Position numbers and translations under genes: made by a program. Of a DNA stretch of 64,000 bases, positions 54,561 through 60,612 are shown piece after piece. Under the pieces are notes generated by a model. The model did no database searches, had not been told where the DNA came from, and saw only the letters and a program-made list of their open reading frames with translations. Source of the DNA: a virus. The stretch is taken from positions 55,655-119,654 of IMG/VR virus record IMGVR_UViG_3300011116_000796; one strand, 5' to 3'. Position 1 is the first letter of the stretch, and every line of letters begins with the position of its first letter.

Positions 54561-54844
54561 TAGTTGTGTCCTTCATCTTCGTAGTCACTATCGTCATCAT
54601 CTTCACCATCTTCGATGAAGTCATCTTCGTCATCCCAACGATCATCGTAATCATCGGGGTAAAAGACATCGTCATCATTCAACGATTCATCATCACAGAC
54701 TGGCGAGTCACGATCAGCATGCCAATCCCAATTGGCCTGCATGTCATCGTCATCTTCGGAATCGTAGTTGTCAGGATCTCCGCTCATGTCATTGTGGAGA
54801 ACGGAGGCGTAGTGGTCATCAAGATCGTCATAGGGGTTGGTCAT
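54560..54844 (-). CDS. Extremely acidic small protein, possible DNA mimic (94 aa)
   Basis: 42 of 94 residues are Asp (35) or Glu (7), in runs such as SEDDDD and DDEDDFIEDGEDDDDSD, giving a very low isoelectric point. No signal or membrane segment, one Cys. Sequence of this composition is typical of DNA-mimic proteins that block DNA-binding enzymes (restriction enzymes, nucleoid proteins, Cas complexes), but low-complexity acidic proteins also occur without that role. First gene after a sigma-70 promoter, so early expression is likely; GGAG precedes the start. Confidence 0.7.
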   Translation of the reverse strand: MTNPYDDLDDHYASVLHNDMSGDPDNYDSEDDDDMQANWDWHADRDSPVCDDESLNDDDVFYPDDYDDRWDDEDDFIEDGEDDDDSDYEDEGHN

Positions 54845-54866
54845 GTGGATTACTCCTGTTTCAGAT

Positions 54867-54894
54867 AGTATAACCCCTTCCTCAAATATTTCAA
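54867..54894 (-). promoter_or_regulatory. Sigma-70 promoter of the acidic-protein operon
   Basis: TTGAAA (54889-54894), 16-base spacer, TATACT (54867-54872) on the minus strand; leader of ~17-20 bases with GGAG. Confidence 0.75.
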
Positions 54895-54934
54895 GAGGTA
54901 AACATCACCAAACCAAAGATTTCTTTGGAGGTTA

Positions 54935-55135
54935 TCAGTCTATGTTGGAAACTACCATCCAAGCCCCAAAGGGGTCGGATTTGCGTAGCAATCGTTTAGC
55001 CTTGGTTAAGGCTTCCTCCTGCTTTCGTACTTGGTTGAGTGTGCGCTTCAGAGCCTTCTGAAGCCGTCGAATCTCGTCATTCGCCATTTCGGCGTAGTAA
55101 CCGGACTCTCTAGGGGTCATAGATTCTGCATCCAT
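54935..55135 (-). CDS. Small coiled-coil protein, unknown (66 aa)
   Basis: Helical, basic-leucine type sequence (RRLQKALKRTLNQVRKQEEA, KAKRLLRKSD). GGGAGGG lies 9 bases before the start. CATAAACACTAT stands upstream as it does before the 48526 gene. No family recognised. Confidence 0.6.
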   Translation of the reverse strand: MDAESMTPRESGYYAEMANDEIRRLQKALKRTLNQVRKQEEALTKAKRLLRKSDPFGAWMVVSNID

Positions 55136-55209
55136 TTGAGTACCCTCCCATAGTGTTTATGTAAGAGAGGATTCCCAACACCTAGTATTTTTCATGCATA
55201 CATATTTTC

Positions 55210-55584
55210 ATGGCTATATCCCAAACCGAAACGGCTAGAAGTGCCGTGGAGCAGTTTCTTCTTAGTTATGGGATAGATATCGGATTCTTAATCTCCGGTT
55301 TCTTTGGTGCCCTGCTCCTCGTCCCCAAAAACTCCGCACAGCGTGTTGGATCGACTCTTGCTTCCCTTCTGGCGGGCACAGCCTGTGCCAACTACTTGAC
55401 TCCTGTGGTCATGAGCATGCTTCCAGATGCCGTACAGAGCAACGGAAAGTATGCTGTGGCATTTGTCATGGGGTTTATGGGTTTGAAGGGTCTTGAGATG
55501 GTAATTAATCGATACTTTACGGCGCACGAAAAAAAGCCTACTAAAAGAAAAGTAAAGAGATCAACTAAGACAAAGAGGAAATGA
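55210..55584 (+). CDS. Membrane protein, holin candidate (124 aa)
   Basis: Three hydrophobic segments: residues ~21-40 (GIDIGFLISGFFGALLLVPK), ~47-68 (GSTLASLLAGTACANYLTPV) and ~80-98 (YAVAFVMGFMGLKGLEMVI), then a strongly basic tail (KKPTKRKVKRSTKTKRK). The order and basic end resemble holins of many tailed phages. It overlaps the next small membrane protein (ATGA). It is the second holin-like gene in the window besides 48652; which acts in lysis is unknown. Confidence 0.68.
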   Translation: MAISQTETARSAVEQFLLSYGIDIGFLISGFFGALLLVPKNSAQRVGSTLASLLAGTACANYLTPVVMSMLPDAVQSNGKYAVAFVMGFMGLKGLEMVINRYFTAHEKKPTKRKVKRSTKTKRK

Positions 55585-55928
55585 ACATGGACTGGTTGAT
55601 GGAAAACAAAGTTTGGTTGAATTTAGCCAGTAATGCAGTTTTGACTATGTCTTTTGCGTCCTTCATCATTTTCGTATTCGGAAGAAGCAATTCAATAATT
55701 CATAAGTTCAGTCTGCCAAAATCATTCGCATTGAAGACAGGACTTTCGATTTGCACAATAGGTGCTTTATACAATGCACTTACATTCAGCGACCCTCCTC
55801 TTTCAGAGGTTATTCTGAACACGGGTCTAGCCACACTATTCACATGGGCCGCACTATTTCACCATGAGCGGTTTGTGAAAAACTCAAGCGTCAAGGTGGC
55901 AAAGAAAAGAAACTTCAAGCGGAAATAA
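55581..55928 (+). CDS. Small membrane protein paired with holin candidate (115 aa)
   Basis: Hydrophobic spans at ~14-33 (ASNAVLTMSFASFIIFVFG), ~52-68 (TGLSICTIGALYNALTF) and ~78-92 (ILNTGLATLFTWAALF), basic C-terminus (KVAKKRNFKRK). Starts within the stop of the holin candidate with an AGAGGAA site. Likely an accessory of the same membrane system; no family name. Confidence 0.65.
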   Translation: MNMDWLMENKVWLNLASNAVLTMSFASFIIFVFGRSNSIIHKFSLPKSFALKTGLSICTIGALYNALTFSDPPLSEVILNTGLATLFTWAALFHHERFVKNSSVKVAKKRNFKRK

Positions 55929-55945
55929 GAGAGTAATCAGATACC

Positions 55946-55952
55946 CTAAATA
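55946..55952 (+). promoter_or_regulatory. Late promoter candidate CTAAATA before PEP-CTERM genes
   Basis: CTAAATA 69 bases upstream of the ATG at 56021; would drive both PEP-CTERM-like genes as far as the terminator at 57351. Confidence 0.65.
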
Positions 55953-56020
55953 CAGGCATCTGATGTGATCTCATTTCATATTGGTTCGTCATGTGGTTTC
56001 CGTTTTTAAGGAACTGCAAG

Positions 56021-56683
56021 ATGATCAAACCATCACTACCATTACCAACTAATTCAAGTGGCGGAGACTCATGTGAGTCCTGCAAAATGCTTTGCGAGAA
56101 ATCGAAAGATAAAGTAGAGAAACTTGAGAGCAAGGTCGGAAAGATGACAATCGCTCTGACTGTGTCTGTAACTCTGCTTGGTCAAGAACTTGCCAAAACT
56201 GTCATGTCGTATGTTGATAGCATCAACAAGATATCAGATGTCTCAACTGATGGTGAAACAAGTCAAACTGAAGAGAAGGGTGAGCAATCGAATAACTTTG
56301 AACTCAAACCGAAGTCACCATTTGTCTTGCCTCCATCCGACAATTCGGATAAGAGCGATAAAACGCCAATGGCTGCAAATGAGCCTAAAGGCGACTCGCC
56401 ATTCAAACCATCACCATCTACAAATTCACAGTCGAGAGGACAGTCGAATTCTGACATTCAATCATTGCCATCTACTGAAGATATGAGGAATCTCATGCAG
56501 AGTGCTTTGAATGAGCCACAGGAATTGCCTAACCTATCTCAGTTGATGTCATATGACCTTGCACCATTCGGTGGGTATGACATGTATACAGTTCCCGCAC
56601 TCGACTATACAAATATCCCATCGCCAAGTGGAATCTATTTGTTCGCCATGGGTGGAATGTTCGGATCTCGCAATCGTTCATAA
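56021..56683 (+). CDS. PEP-CTERM-like tail protein, Ser/Pro-rich (220 aa)
   Basis: The end reads IPSPSGIYLFAMGGMFGSRNRS: a Pro-Ser-Pro signature, a hydrophobic stretch and Arg-rich tip, as in PEP-CTERM sorting signals. The N-terminus has Cys-rich CESCKMLCEKSKDK, then a coiled segment and a mildly hydrophobic stretch (MTIALTVSVTLLGQELAKTV) that is a weak export candidate; residues ~90-165 are Ser/Pro/Asn-rich. I chose ATG 56021 with AAGGA 8 bases upstream over ATG 55991, which has no ribosome site. The lack of a clean signal peptide makes export uncertain. Confidence 0.68.
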   Translation: MIKPSLPLPTNSSGGDSCESCKMLCEKSKDKVEKLESKVGKMTIALTVSVTLLGQELAKTVMSYVDSINKISDVSTDGETSQTEEKGEQSNNFELKPKSPFVLPPSDNSDKSDKTPMAANEPKGDSPFKPSPSTNSQSRGQSNSDIQSLPSTEDMRNLMQSALNEPQELPNLSQLMSYDLAPFGGYDMYTVPALDYTNIPSPSGIYLFAMGGMFGSRNRS

Positions 56684-56695
56684 TAAAGGACAAGA

Positions 56696-57328
56696 ATGAA
56701 TAAGAATCTCCCCGCTATCGCTCTCGCAACATCATTGGCTGTTCCCGCTTCTGCTGGTCTTGTTAATGGAGGATTTGAATCCTTCCCCGTATGGGGTTAT
56801 GACTTCTACAGCGGAACCATTCCCGAAGACGGATGGGCAACAACTGCTCCCGACAATCTTATTGAAGTTTGGGGGAATGGATTCTTTGGAGTCCCTGCTT
56901 ATGAGGGAAACACATTTGCTGAACTGAACGCAAATTATGCATCAACACTCTATCAGCATGTTTCAAATGTGCCAGCAAACGGATCGGTGAACTGGCACTT
57001 CGCTCACCGTGGCCGTGATGGTGTAGATACAATGAATCTCACGATCACAGATCTTGGTGCAGATCAATCGTGGGGAGGTGGCGACGATACAGTTCTGTTC
57101 ACGCAGAACTTCTCAGCAGGCAATACTGACTGGGTCTTCAATTTTGGATCAGTGACCACCCTTGGTAACACAACAAGGTTTGCGTTTGAGGCTGTTAATG
57201 CCGTAGGTGGTAACACCCAAGGAAATCTTATTGACTTCTGCGATTTTGACATCAACGCAGTTCCTGCTCCAGGTGCAATTGCCTTGGTGGGTCTCGCTGC
57301 GTTCTTTATGTCACGCCGCCGACTTTGA
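56696..57328 (+). CDS. Exported PEP-CTERM protein with carbohydrate-binding-like domain (210 aa)
   Basis: A full signal peptide (MNKNLPAIALATSLAVPASA) is followed by GLVNGGFESFPVWGYDFYSG and FAELNANYASTLYQHVSNVP, the pattern of DUF642-type galactose-binding-like beta-sandwiches. The C-terminus VPAPGAIALVGLAAFFMSRRRL is a textbook PEP-CTERM-like anchor of the form found in Phycisphaerae proteins. Exported proteins with this tail are usually processed by exosortase-like enzymes and placed at the cell surface or in the matrix. The gene follows the previous one by 12 bases with AAAGGA, and ends before a terminator, so it is expressed late. Confidence 0.88.
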   Translation: MNKNLPAIALATSLAVPASAGLVNGGFESFPVWGYDFYSGTIPEDGWATTAPDNLIEVWGNGFFGVPAYEGNTFAELNANYASTLYQHVSNVPANGSVNWHFAHRGRDGVDTMNLTITDLGADQSWGGGDDTVLFTQNFSAGNTDWVFNFGSVTTLGNTTRFAFEAVNAVGGNTQGNLIDFCDFDINAVPAPGAIALVGLAAFFMSRRRL

Positions 57329-57343
57329 TATGAAATTCAAAAA

Positions 57344-57380
57344 CAAAAAGCCCCCGCATTACTGCGGGGGTTTTCTTTTG
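57344..57380. terminator. Bidirectional terminator between convergent genes
   Basis: Stem CCCCCGCA / TGCGGGGG (57351-57358, 57363-57370), TTTTCTTTT on the + side and AAAAAG (TTTTT on the minus strand) on the other. Confidence 0.9.
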
Positions 57381-57394
57381 GACTCGTAGTTCTC

Positions 57395-57703
57395 TTACTG
57401 AGGAACGGTCTGATCGTAGTAGTGCTGACCCTGATCGGTCAGGTTGTACTCGGGATTGCCCTCTTCGTCGTAGACGGTCACTTCGACCAACTTGCCGTTC
57501 GTGCCCGTGGGCGCAGAAGCGTTCTCTTCAAGGGCACCCATCAGGATGGAGACTGCCATTGAGGGGTTGGTGGTGAGCATCCACACGGCCACCTCCTGAA
57601 GGGACATGGTAGCGGGACGATCCTTGTAGGTCAGCCAGTTCTCAGCGACTTGATCGTCGGCTTGGGCGGGAGGGGGCAGGACGGCAGTAGTGGTCTTCTT
57701 CAT
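57395..57703 (-). CDS. Small protein, unknown (102 aa)
   Basis: No family recognised. Soluble, Ala/Pro-rich start (TTTAVLPPPAQADDQVAENW), helical body (LQEVAVWMLTTNPSMAVSIL), acidic tail region (EVTVYDEEGNPEYNLTDQGQ). The ATG at 57703 is preferred because the sigma-70 promoter boxes occupy the bases just upstream. GC is higher than in the structural genes. Confidence 0.68.
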   Translation of the reverse strand: MKKTTTAVLPPPAQADDQVAENWLTYKDRPATMSLQEVAVWMLTTNPSMAVSILMGALEENASAPTGTNGKLVEVTVYDEEGNPEYNLTDQGQHYYDQTVPQ

Positions 57704-57711
57704 ACGCCATA

Positions 57712-57739
57712 AGTATACAGACTTTTGGCATTCTGTCAA
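57712..57739 (-). promoter_or_regulatory. Sigma-70 promoter, leaderless arrangement
   Basis: TTGACA (57734-57739), 16-base spacer, TATACT (57712-57717) on the minus strand; 8 bases from the -10 to the ATG at 57703. Confidence 0.82.
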
Positions 57740-57751
57740 GCCCCTAAACCA

Positions 57752-58063
57752 CTACCAATCGTGCATGGGATTGGTTTCACTTATCGGACTATCGTGGGTG
57801 ACCTCACGAACAATTCCCTTGGCGGCATCGGCAAATTCAAGAATCGGAAGTTTCCTAGCCGAATCGATGAGTTTCATGCAATCTTGAATTTCATCAAGGT
57901 TATCGAACAGATCCAGATTGACGCATTCCACGCTGATTCCTGATAGAGTGTTATCGTCATTCCAGTACGCATGGTGAATTGCGTATCTGTTAATAATGTT
58001 GCCGTCACTATCCCAAAGAGAGTGACGGCAGACTCTGTAGTTATGAATCCTGTCATCGGACAT
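57752..58063 (-). CDS. Conserved phage/bacterial small protein, unknown function (103 aa)
   Basis: Resembles a short protein often seen in phages and bacteria (YRVCRHSLWDSDGNIINRYA, IHHAYWNDDNTLSGISVECV, then LDEIQDCMKLIDSARKLPIL), whose function is not known to me. Last of five overlapping minus-strand genes starting at 59071; its start shares a base with the preceding stop (TAATG). Confidence 0.7.
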   Translation of the reverse strand: MSDDRIHNYRVCRHSLWDSDGNIINRYAIHHAYWNDDNTLSGISVECVNLDLFDNLDEIQDCMKLIDSARKLPILEFADAAKGIVREVTHDSPISETNPMHDW

Positions 58064-58278
58064 TACTTCTTCTCCGTAAGCCTTACGATTTCACGAACCA
58101 ATGATTCGATCATGAGAGCGGCATTTCCATATAGTTGAGAGTCTCCACAGATAGAGACCAAACTGTTCTTGGATTCCGCACGAAGTTTTGCAGCAAGCCG
58201 TAAAGCATTACTCTGCTTCATGAGCCTACGCAGAGTTGCTCTTGCTTCCTTTTCTGTAGGTTGTTCACTCACTTGCAT
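58063..58278 (-). CDS. Small helical protein, unknown (71 aa)
   Basis: Helical and basic (EKEARATLRRLMKQSNALRL, ALMIESLVREIVRLTEKK). Start lies inside the end of the upstream gene, with AAGGGG just before it. No family recognised. Confidence 0.62.
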   Translation of the reverse strand: MQVSEQPTEKEARATLRRLMKQSNALRLAAKLRAESKNSLVSICGDSQLYGNAALMIESLVREIVRLTEKK

Positions 58279-58507
58279 TCCCCTTGAGAGAAAGAATGTG
58301 CTTGGTCACATCCATGGTGATGTTGGTAAGTTCGATCTCTTCCTCTTCGGTGATCCACGAAAGACCAGTCTTAATGACATAGTTCAATTCACGAATCATG
58401 CAAACAAGATCGTCAAGTTGGGCATTGTCTTCTTTCCAACTCTCAATACCGTGGAGAGCGACAATCATACCAATAAAGTTGCTCATGTGGCAGTCACTTG
58501 GTCTCAT
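58265..58507 (-). CDS. Small helical acidic protein, unknown (80 aa)
   Basis: Starts with MRPSDCHMSNFIGMIVALHG, then acidic helices (EEEEIELTNITMDVTKHIL). I chose ATG 58507, which has GAGG 9 bases upstream, rather than ATG 58522. It overlaps both neighbours. No family recognised. Confidence 0.6.
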   Translation of the reverse strand: MRPSDCHMSNFIGMIVALHGIESWKEDNAQLDDLVCMIRELNYVIKTGLSWITEEEEIELTNITMDVTKHILSLKGNASE

Positions 58508-58667
58508 CTTTTGTTTCCTCATCTGCGAAGTAGTTGTTGAGAGCGTTCAGAACACTGAGATAGAGATTGGTTCCCCATGTGTCGCCTCTGTCACCAAACT
58601 TCTCGGTGACAGACTTGGCGAACGCATAAGAGATCTGCTGAAGATCATCTTGAGAGGGCTTCGTCAT
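58494..58667 (-). CDS. Small protein of 57 aa
   Basis: Begins MTKPSQDDLQQISYAFAKSV and ends EETKDETK. The start overlaps the stop of the SPFH-like gene as ATGA and the stop falls within the next gene, so the whole operon is gap-free. Its middle (DTWGTNLYLSVLNALNNYFA) is a likely helix. No family recognised; coding status rests on tight fit in the operon. Confidence 0.6.
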   Translation of the reverse strand: MTKPSQDDLQQISYAFAKSVTEKFGDRGDTWGTNLYLSVLNALNNYFADEETKDETK

Positions 58668-59071
58668 CGCTTCCCTGCTTCAAGAATCGGAAGCCCCGCT
58701 TCCGTAGGGATGTAGATGACAGAGTTCGAACCCGACTCAAGGTTCTGAATCCAAAGCCAACGGAGGTACGATTCATTTCCTGCGAGAGATTCTCCGATGA
58801 TAAGATTCGCTTGTGCAACACCATGCGCCCTTTCGATTTCTGCCATCGCTAGTGCCTTGGCGGCTTCACGCTTGGATTCTGCCTCAAGAATCTGAATCTT
58901 TCGATTTTGTTCTGCCTGTGCGTATTGCGCCGCACCCTCCATCTCAGCCGCCCACACATTGTACTTCGGCTTCAAATAGGCGCACGATCCCACGACTGCG
59001 GTGAGGCCGATAACACCAATGGCAGCGAGAGTGAGGATAGAGTAACCATTTTCGTTTTCGATGTAAGACAT
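58664..59071 (-). CDS. SPFH/prohibitin-tail-like membrane protein (135 aa)
   Basis: One membrane segment at ~12-31 (ILTLAAIGVIGLTAVVGSCA), followed by an Ala/Glu-rich coiled coil (QAEQNRKIQILEAESKREAA) and the end ESYLRWLWIQNLESG, VIYIPTEAGLPILEAGKR. This matches short phage relatives of the C-terminal half of prohibitin/stomatin proteins, without the SPFH globular domain. Such phage proteins are common; a membrane-associated protective role has been suggested but is unproved. First gene of a five-gene operon with sigma-70 promoter and a hairpin leader; AAAGGA ribosome site. Confidence 0.8.
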   Translation of the reverse strand: MSYIENENGYSILTLAAIGVIGLTAVVGSCAYLKPKYNVWAAEMEGAAQYAQAEQNRKIQILEAESKREAAKALAMAEIERAHGVAQANLIIGESLAGNESYLRWLWIQNLESGSNSVIYIPTEAGLPILEAGKR

Positions 59072-59100
59072 TCTGTTCGTTTCCTTTGCTTGAATTAGTT

Positions 59101-59156
59101 AGAACCAGACATTTGGTTCTTTGGGTTAATTGTATAGTGTTGGGAGGATATGTCAA
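59101..59156 (-). promoter_or_regulatory. Sigma-70 promoter and leader hairpin of the SPFH-like operon
   Basis: TTGACA (59151-59156), 16-base spacer, TACAAT (59129-59134). The leader contains a 7-bp hairpin AGAACCA / TGGTTCT (59101-59107 with 59114-59120) near its 5' end, possibly stabilising the mRNA. Confidence 0.75.
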
Positions 59157-59175
59157 TAGGTAAAGGTGTGAGAAC

Positions 59176-59421
59176 TTACTTTTTCTTTTGAAGCCGAATT
59201 GGAGTTATCGGTCTAGATTCCCACTCTTCGGGAAACTGACCTTCGAAGATTTCCTCGACCCAAAGTAGGGGCAATTCTTGTTCGACATCTCTACCGTCAA
59301 TATCACCGTAGAGCCAACAGTTTCCCTTTGCAAGATCGATTCTTTTGATTTCGTATTTGCCGCTGTCATCATCGTCGGAGATGTAGATCTTGTCTCCAAC
59401 CTTGAGTTTCGTTGTTTTCAT
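59176..59421 (-). CDS. Small protein, unknown (81 aa)
   Basis: Reads KLKVGDKIYISDDDDSGKYE and NCWLYGDIDGRDVEQELPLL: a compact beta barrel-like composition (KVGDKI is typical of small SH3-like folds), no signal or membrane segment. It overlaps the upstream PEP-CTERM gene (ATGA) and so is the third gene of the 60559-59176 unit. No family recognised. Confidence 0.65.
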   Translation of the reverse strand: MKTTKLKVGDKIYISDDDDSGKYEIKRIDLAKGNCWLYGDIDGRDVEQELPLLWVEEIFEGQFPEEWESRPITPIRLQKKK

Positions 59422-59879
59422 TTCGTATTACCCTTTCTCTTTCTTGAGAACGCTGCTAGACCAAGTGCGAGAATTGGAATTGCACTTGGAGATGGAATTG
59501 GAGGTGGGTATGTTACTGATATATCACCAATTTGGTTTGGAATCATCGGAAACGATACACTCTCCACTCTATCAAACTGAACAGGAATGTAGAGATCCTG
59601 ATTCATGGTCTGAATCGCCAACACAAGAAACTCATCATTATAGATCTTGTGTACCCAAAGCCCCGTAAATGAACCCATGAACATGGGCATATCATTCTGT
59701 GGGTAGTTGCTTACTGTTGGTAGGTAAAGAGCAGATGTAACAGGATTCGTGATCTGTGATGTAAAAGTGAAGACACTCGGATAGTTGTAAGAGTCTCCTA
59801 AGTAAACTGCTCCCTGATCTATAGTTCTTGAATATCTACCGGCAGAGTCATAAATCGTAGATGTTGAATATGAGATCAT
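59418..59879 (-). CDS. PEP-CTERM-like protein without signal peptide (153 aa)
   Basis: C-terminus IPSPSAIPILALGLAAFSRKRK is a clear PEP-CTERM-like tail. The rest is beta-rich (YPSVFTFTSQITNPVTSALY, EFLVLAIQTMNQDLYIPVQF). The start used here is the ATG that shares its A with the preceding stop (TGATG); a start 13 codons upstream within the previous gene is possible but no start yields a signal peptide. Either export depends on the preceding gene or an N-terminal part has been lost. The coupling suggests co-expression with the full PEP-CTERM protein upstream. Confidence 0.72.
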   Translation of the reverse strand: MISYSTSTIYDSAGRYSRTIDQGAVYLGDSYNYPSVFTFTSQITNPVTSALYLPTVSNYPQNDMPMFMGSFTGLWVHKIYNDEFLVLAIQTMNQDLYIPVQFDRVESVSFPMIPNQIGDISVTYPPPIPSPSAIPILALGLAAFSRKRKGNTK

Positions 59880-60559
59880 CACTTTCTCCGTCGATTTGAT
59901 CCAAGCGCACAACTGCACAGCGCAAGAGCAAATGTTCCAGGAGAAGGGACAACTTCCATGTAGTAGAAATTGTCCATGGCAAAATGCTTGCGGTATTTGC
60001 CCAACGAATCATCGATCTCATTCCAGATGTGCAATGTGTCGATTTCATACCCCGCACCATAACTCACCCATGATCGATATTCATTAGAAATACTTTGCCC
60101 ATAATCAAACACAGTATTTCCATCTCGGATTCCTTGAATCCTGATGTTTCCGTTTTCCCATATAGATGTAAACCAAGCACCAAAGAAGTGCCAGTTGTTT
60201 CCGCTTGCCAATCGAATTGACCAACGCACAGGTTCTGAGTGATAGTATTCGGTGTAATATGGAGTGAACGCTGCTCTTTGACCAATTACACCAATTGAAT
60301 AACTTCCTTCTTGAGCGATACTTGAGTTTGAATTGTAGTATCCCCAACCAGTGCTGTTCCAACCATTGCTATTCGCATATCGTGGTGGAGTGGGAACACC
60401 ATTCTCTAGGCATTCGAAACGAAGTCCCTGATATTTTTCAAGGAATCCTGCACCATTGAATGGTACACTCGGATCTTCCTCAAAATCAACTAGAGTGACG
60501 CTTGCGTTAGCAAAGCACGATGAAAGACACAGAGCAAAAAATCCATTGTAAATATTCAT
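59879..60559 (-). CDS. Exported PEP-CTERM protein (226 aa)
   Basis: Signal peptide MNIYNGFFALCLSSCFANA, mature part beginning SVTLVDFEEDPSVPFNG with a lectin-like beta composition (WSIRLASGNNWHFFGAWFTS, RSWVSYGAGYEIDTLHIWNE), and C-terminal VVPSPGTFALALCSCALGS plus NRRRK, a PEP-CTERM-like anchor. The pattern DFE...P.F.G.GF resembles extracellular glycan-binding domains of planctomycete PEP-CTERM proteins. AGGAAATC precedes the start. Heads a three-gene unit. Confidence 0.82.
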   Translation of the reverse strand: MNIYNGFFALCLSSCFANASVTLVDFEEDPSVPFNGAGFLEKYQGLRFECLENGVPTPPRYANSNGWNSTGWGYYNSNSSIAQEGSYSIGVIGQRAAFTPYYTEYYHSEPVRWSIRLASGNNWHFFGAWFTSIWENGNIRIQGIRDGNTVFDYGQSISNEYRSWVSYGAGYEIDTLHIWNEIDDSLGKYRKHFAMDNFYYMEVVPSPGTFALALCSCALGSNRRRK

Positions 60560-60612
60560 GATGATTTCCTATAATAAAGATTTCAGAGGGTCAAATTAAA
60601 TCAGAAGTTAAA

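Noticed and set aside
55991-56020. Upstream ATG for the 56021 gene
   Set aside because: No ribosome site; ATG 56021 has AAGGA at the right distance.
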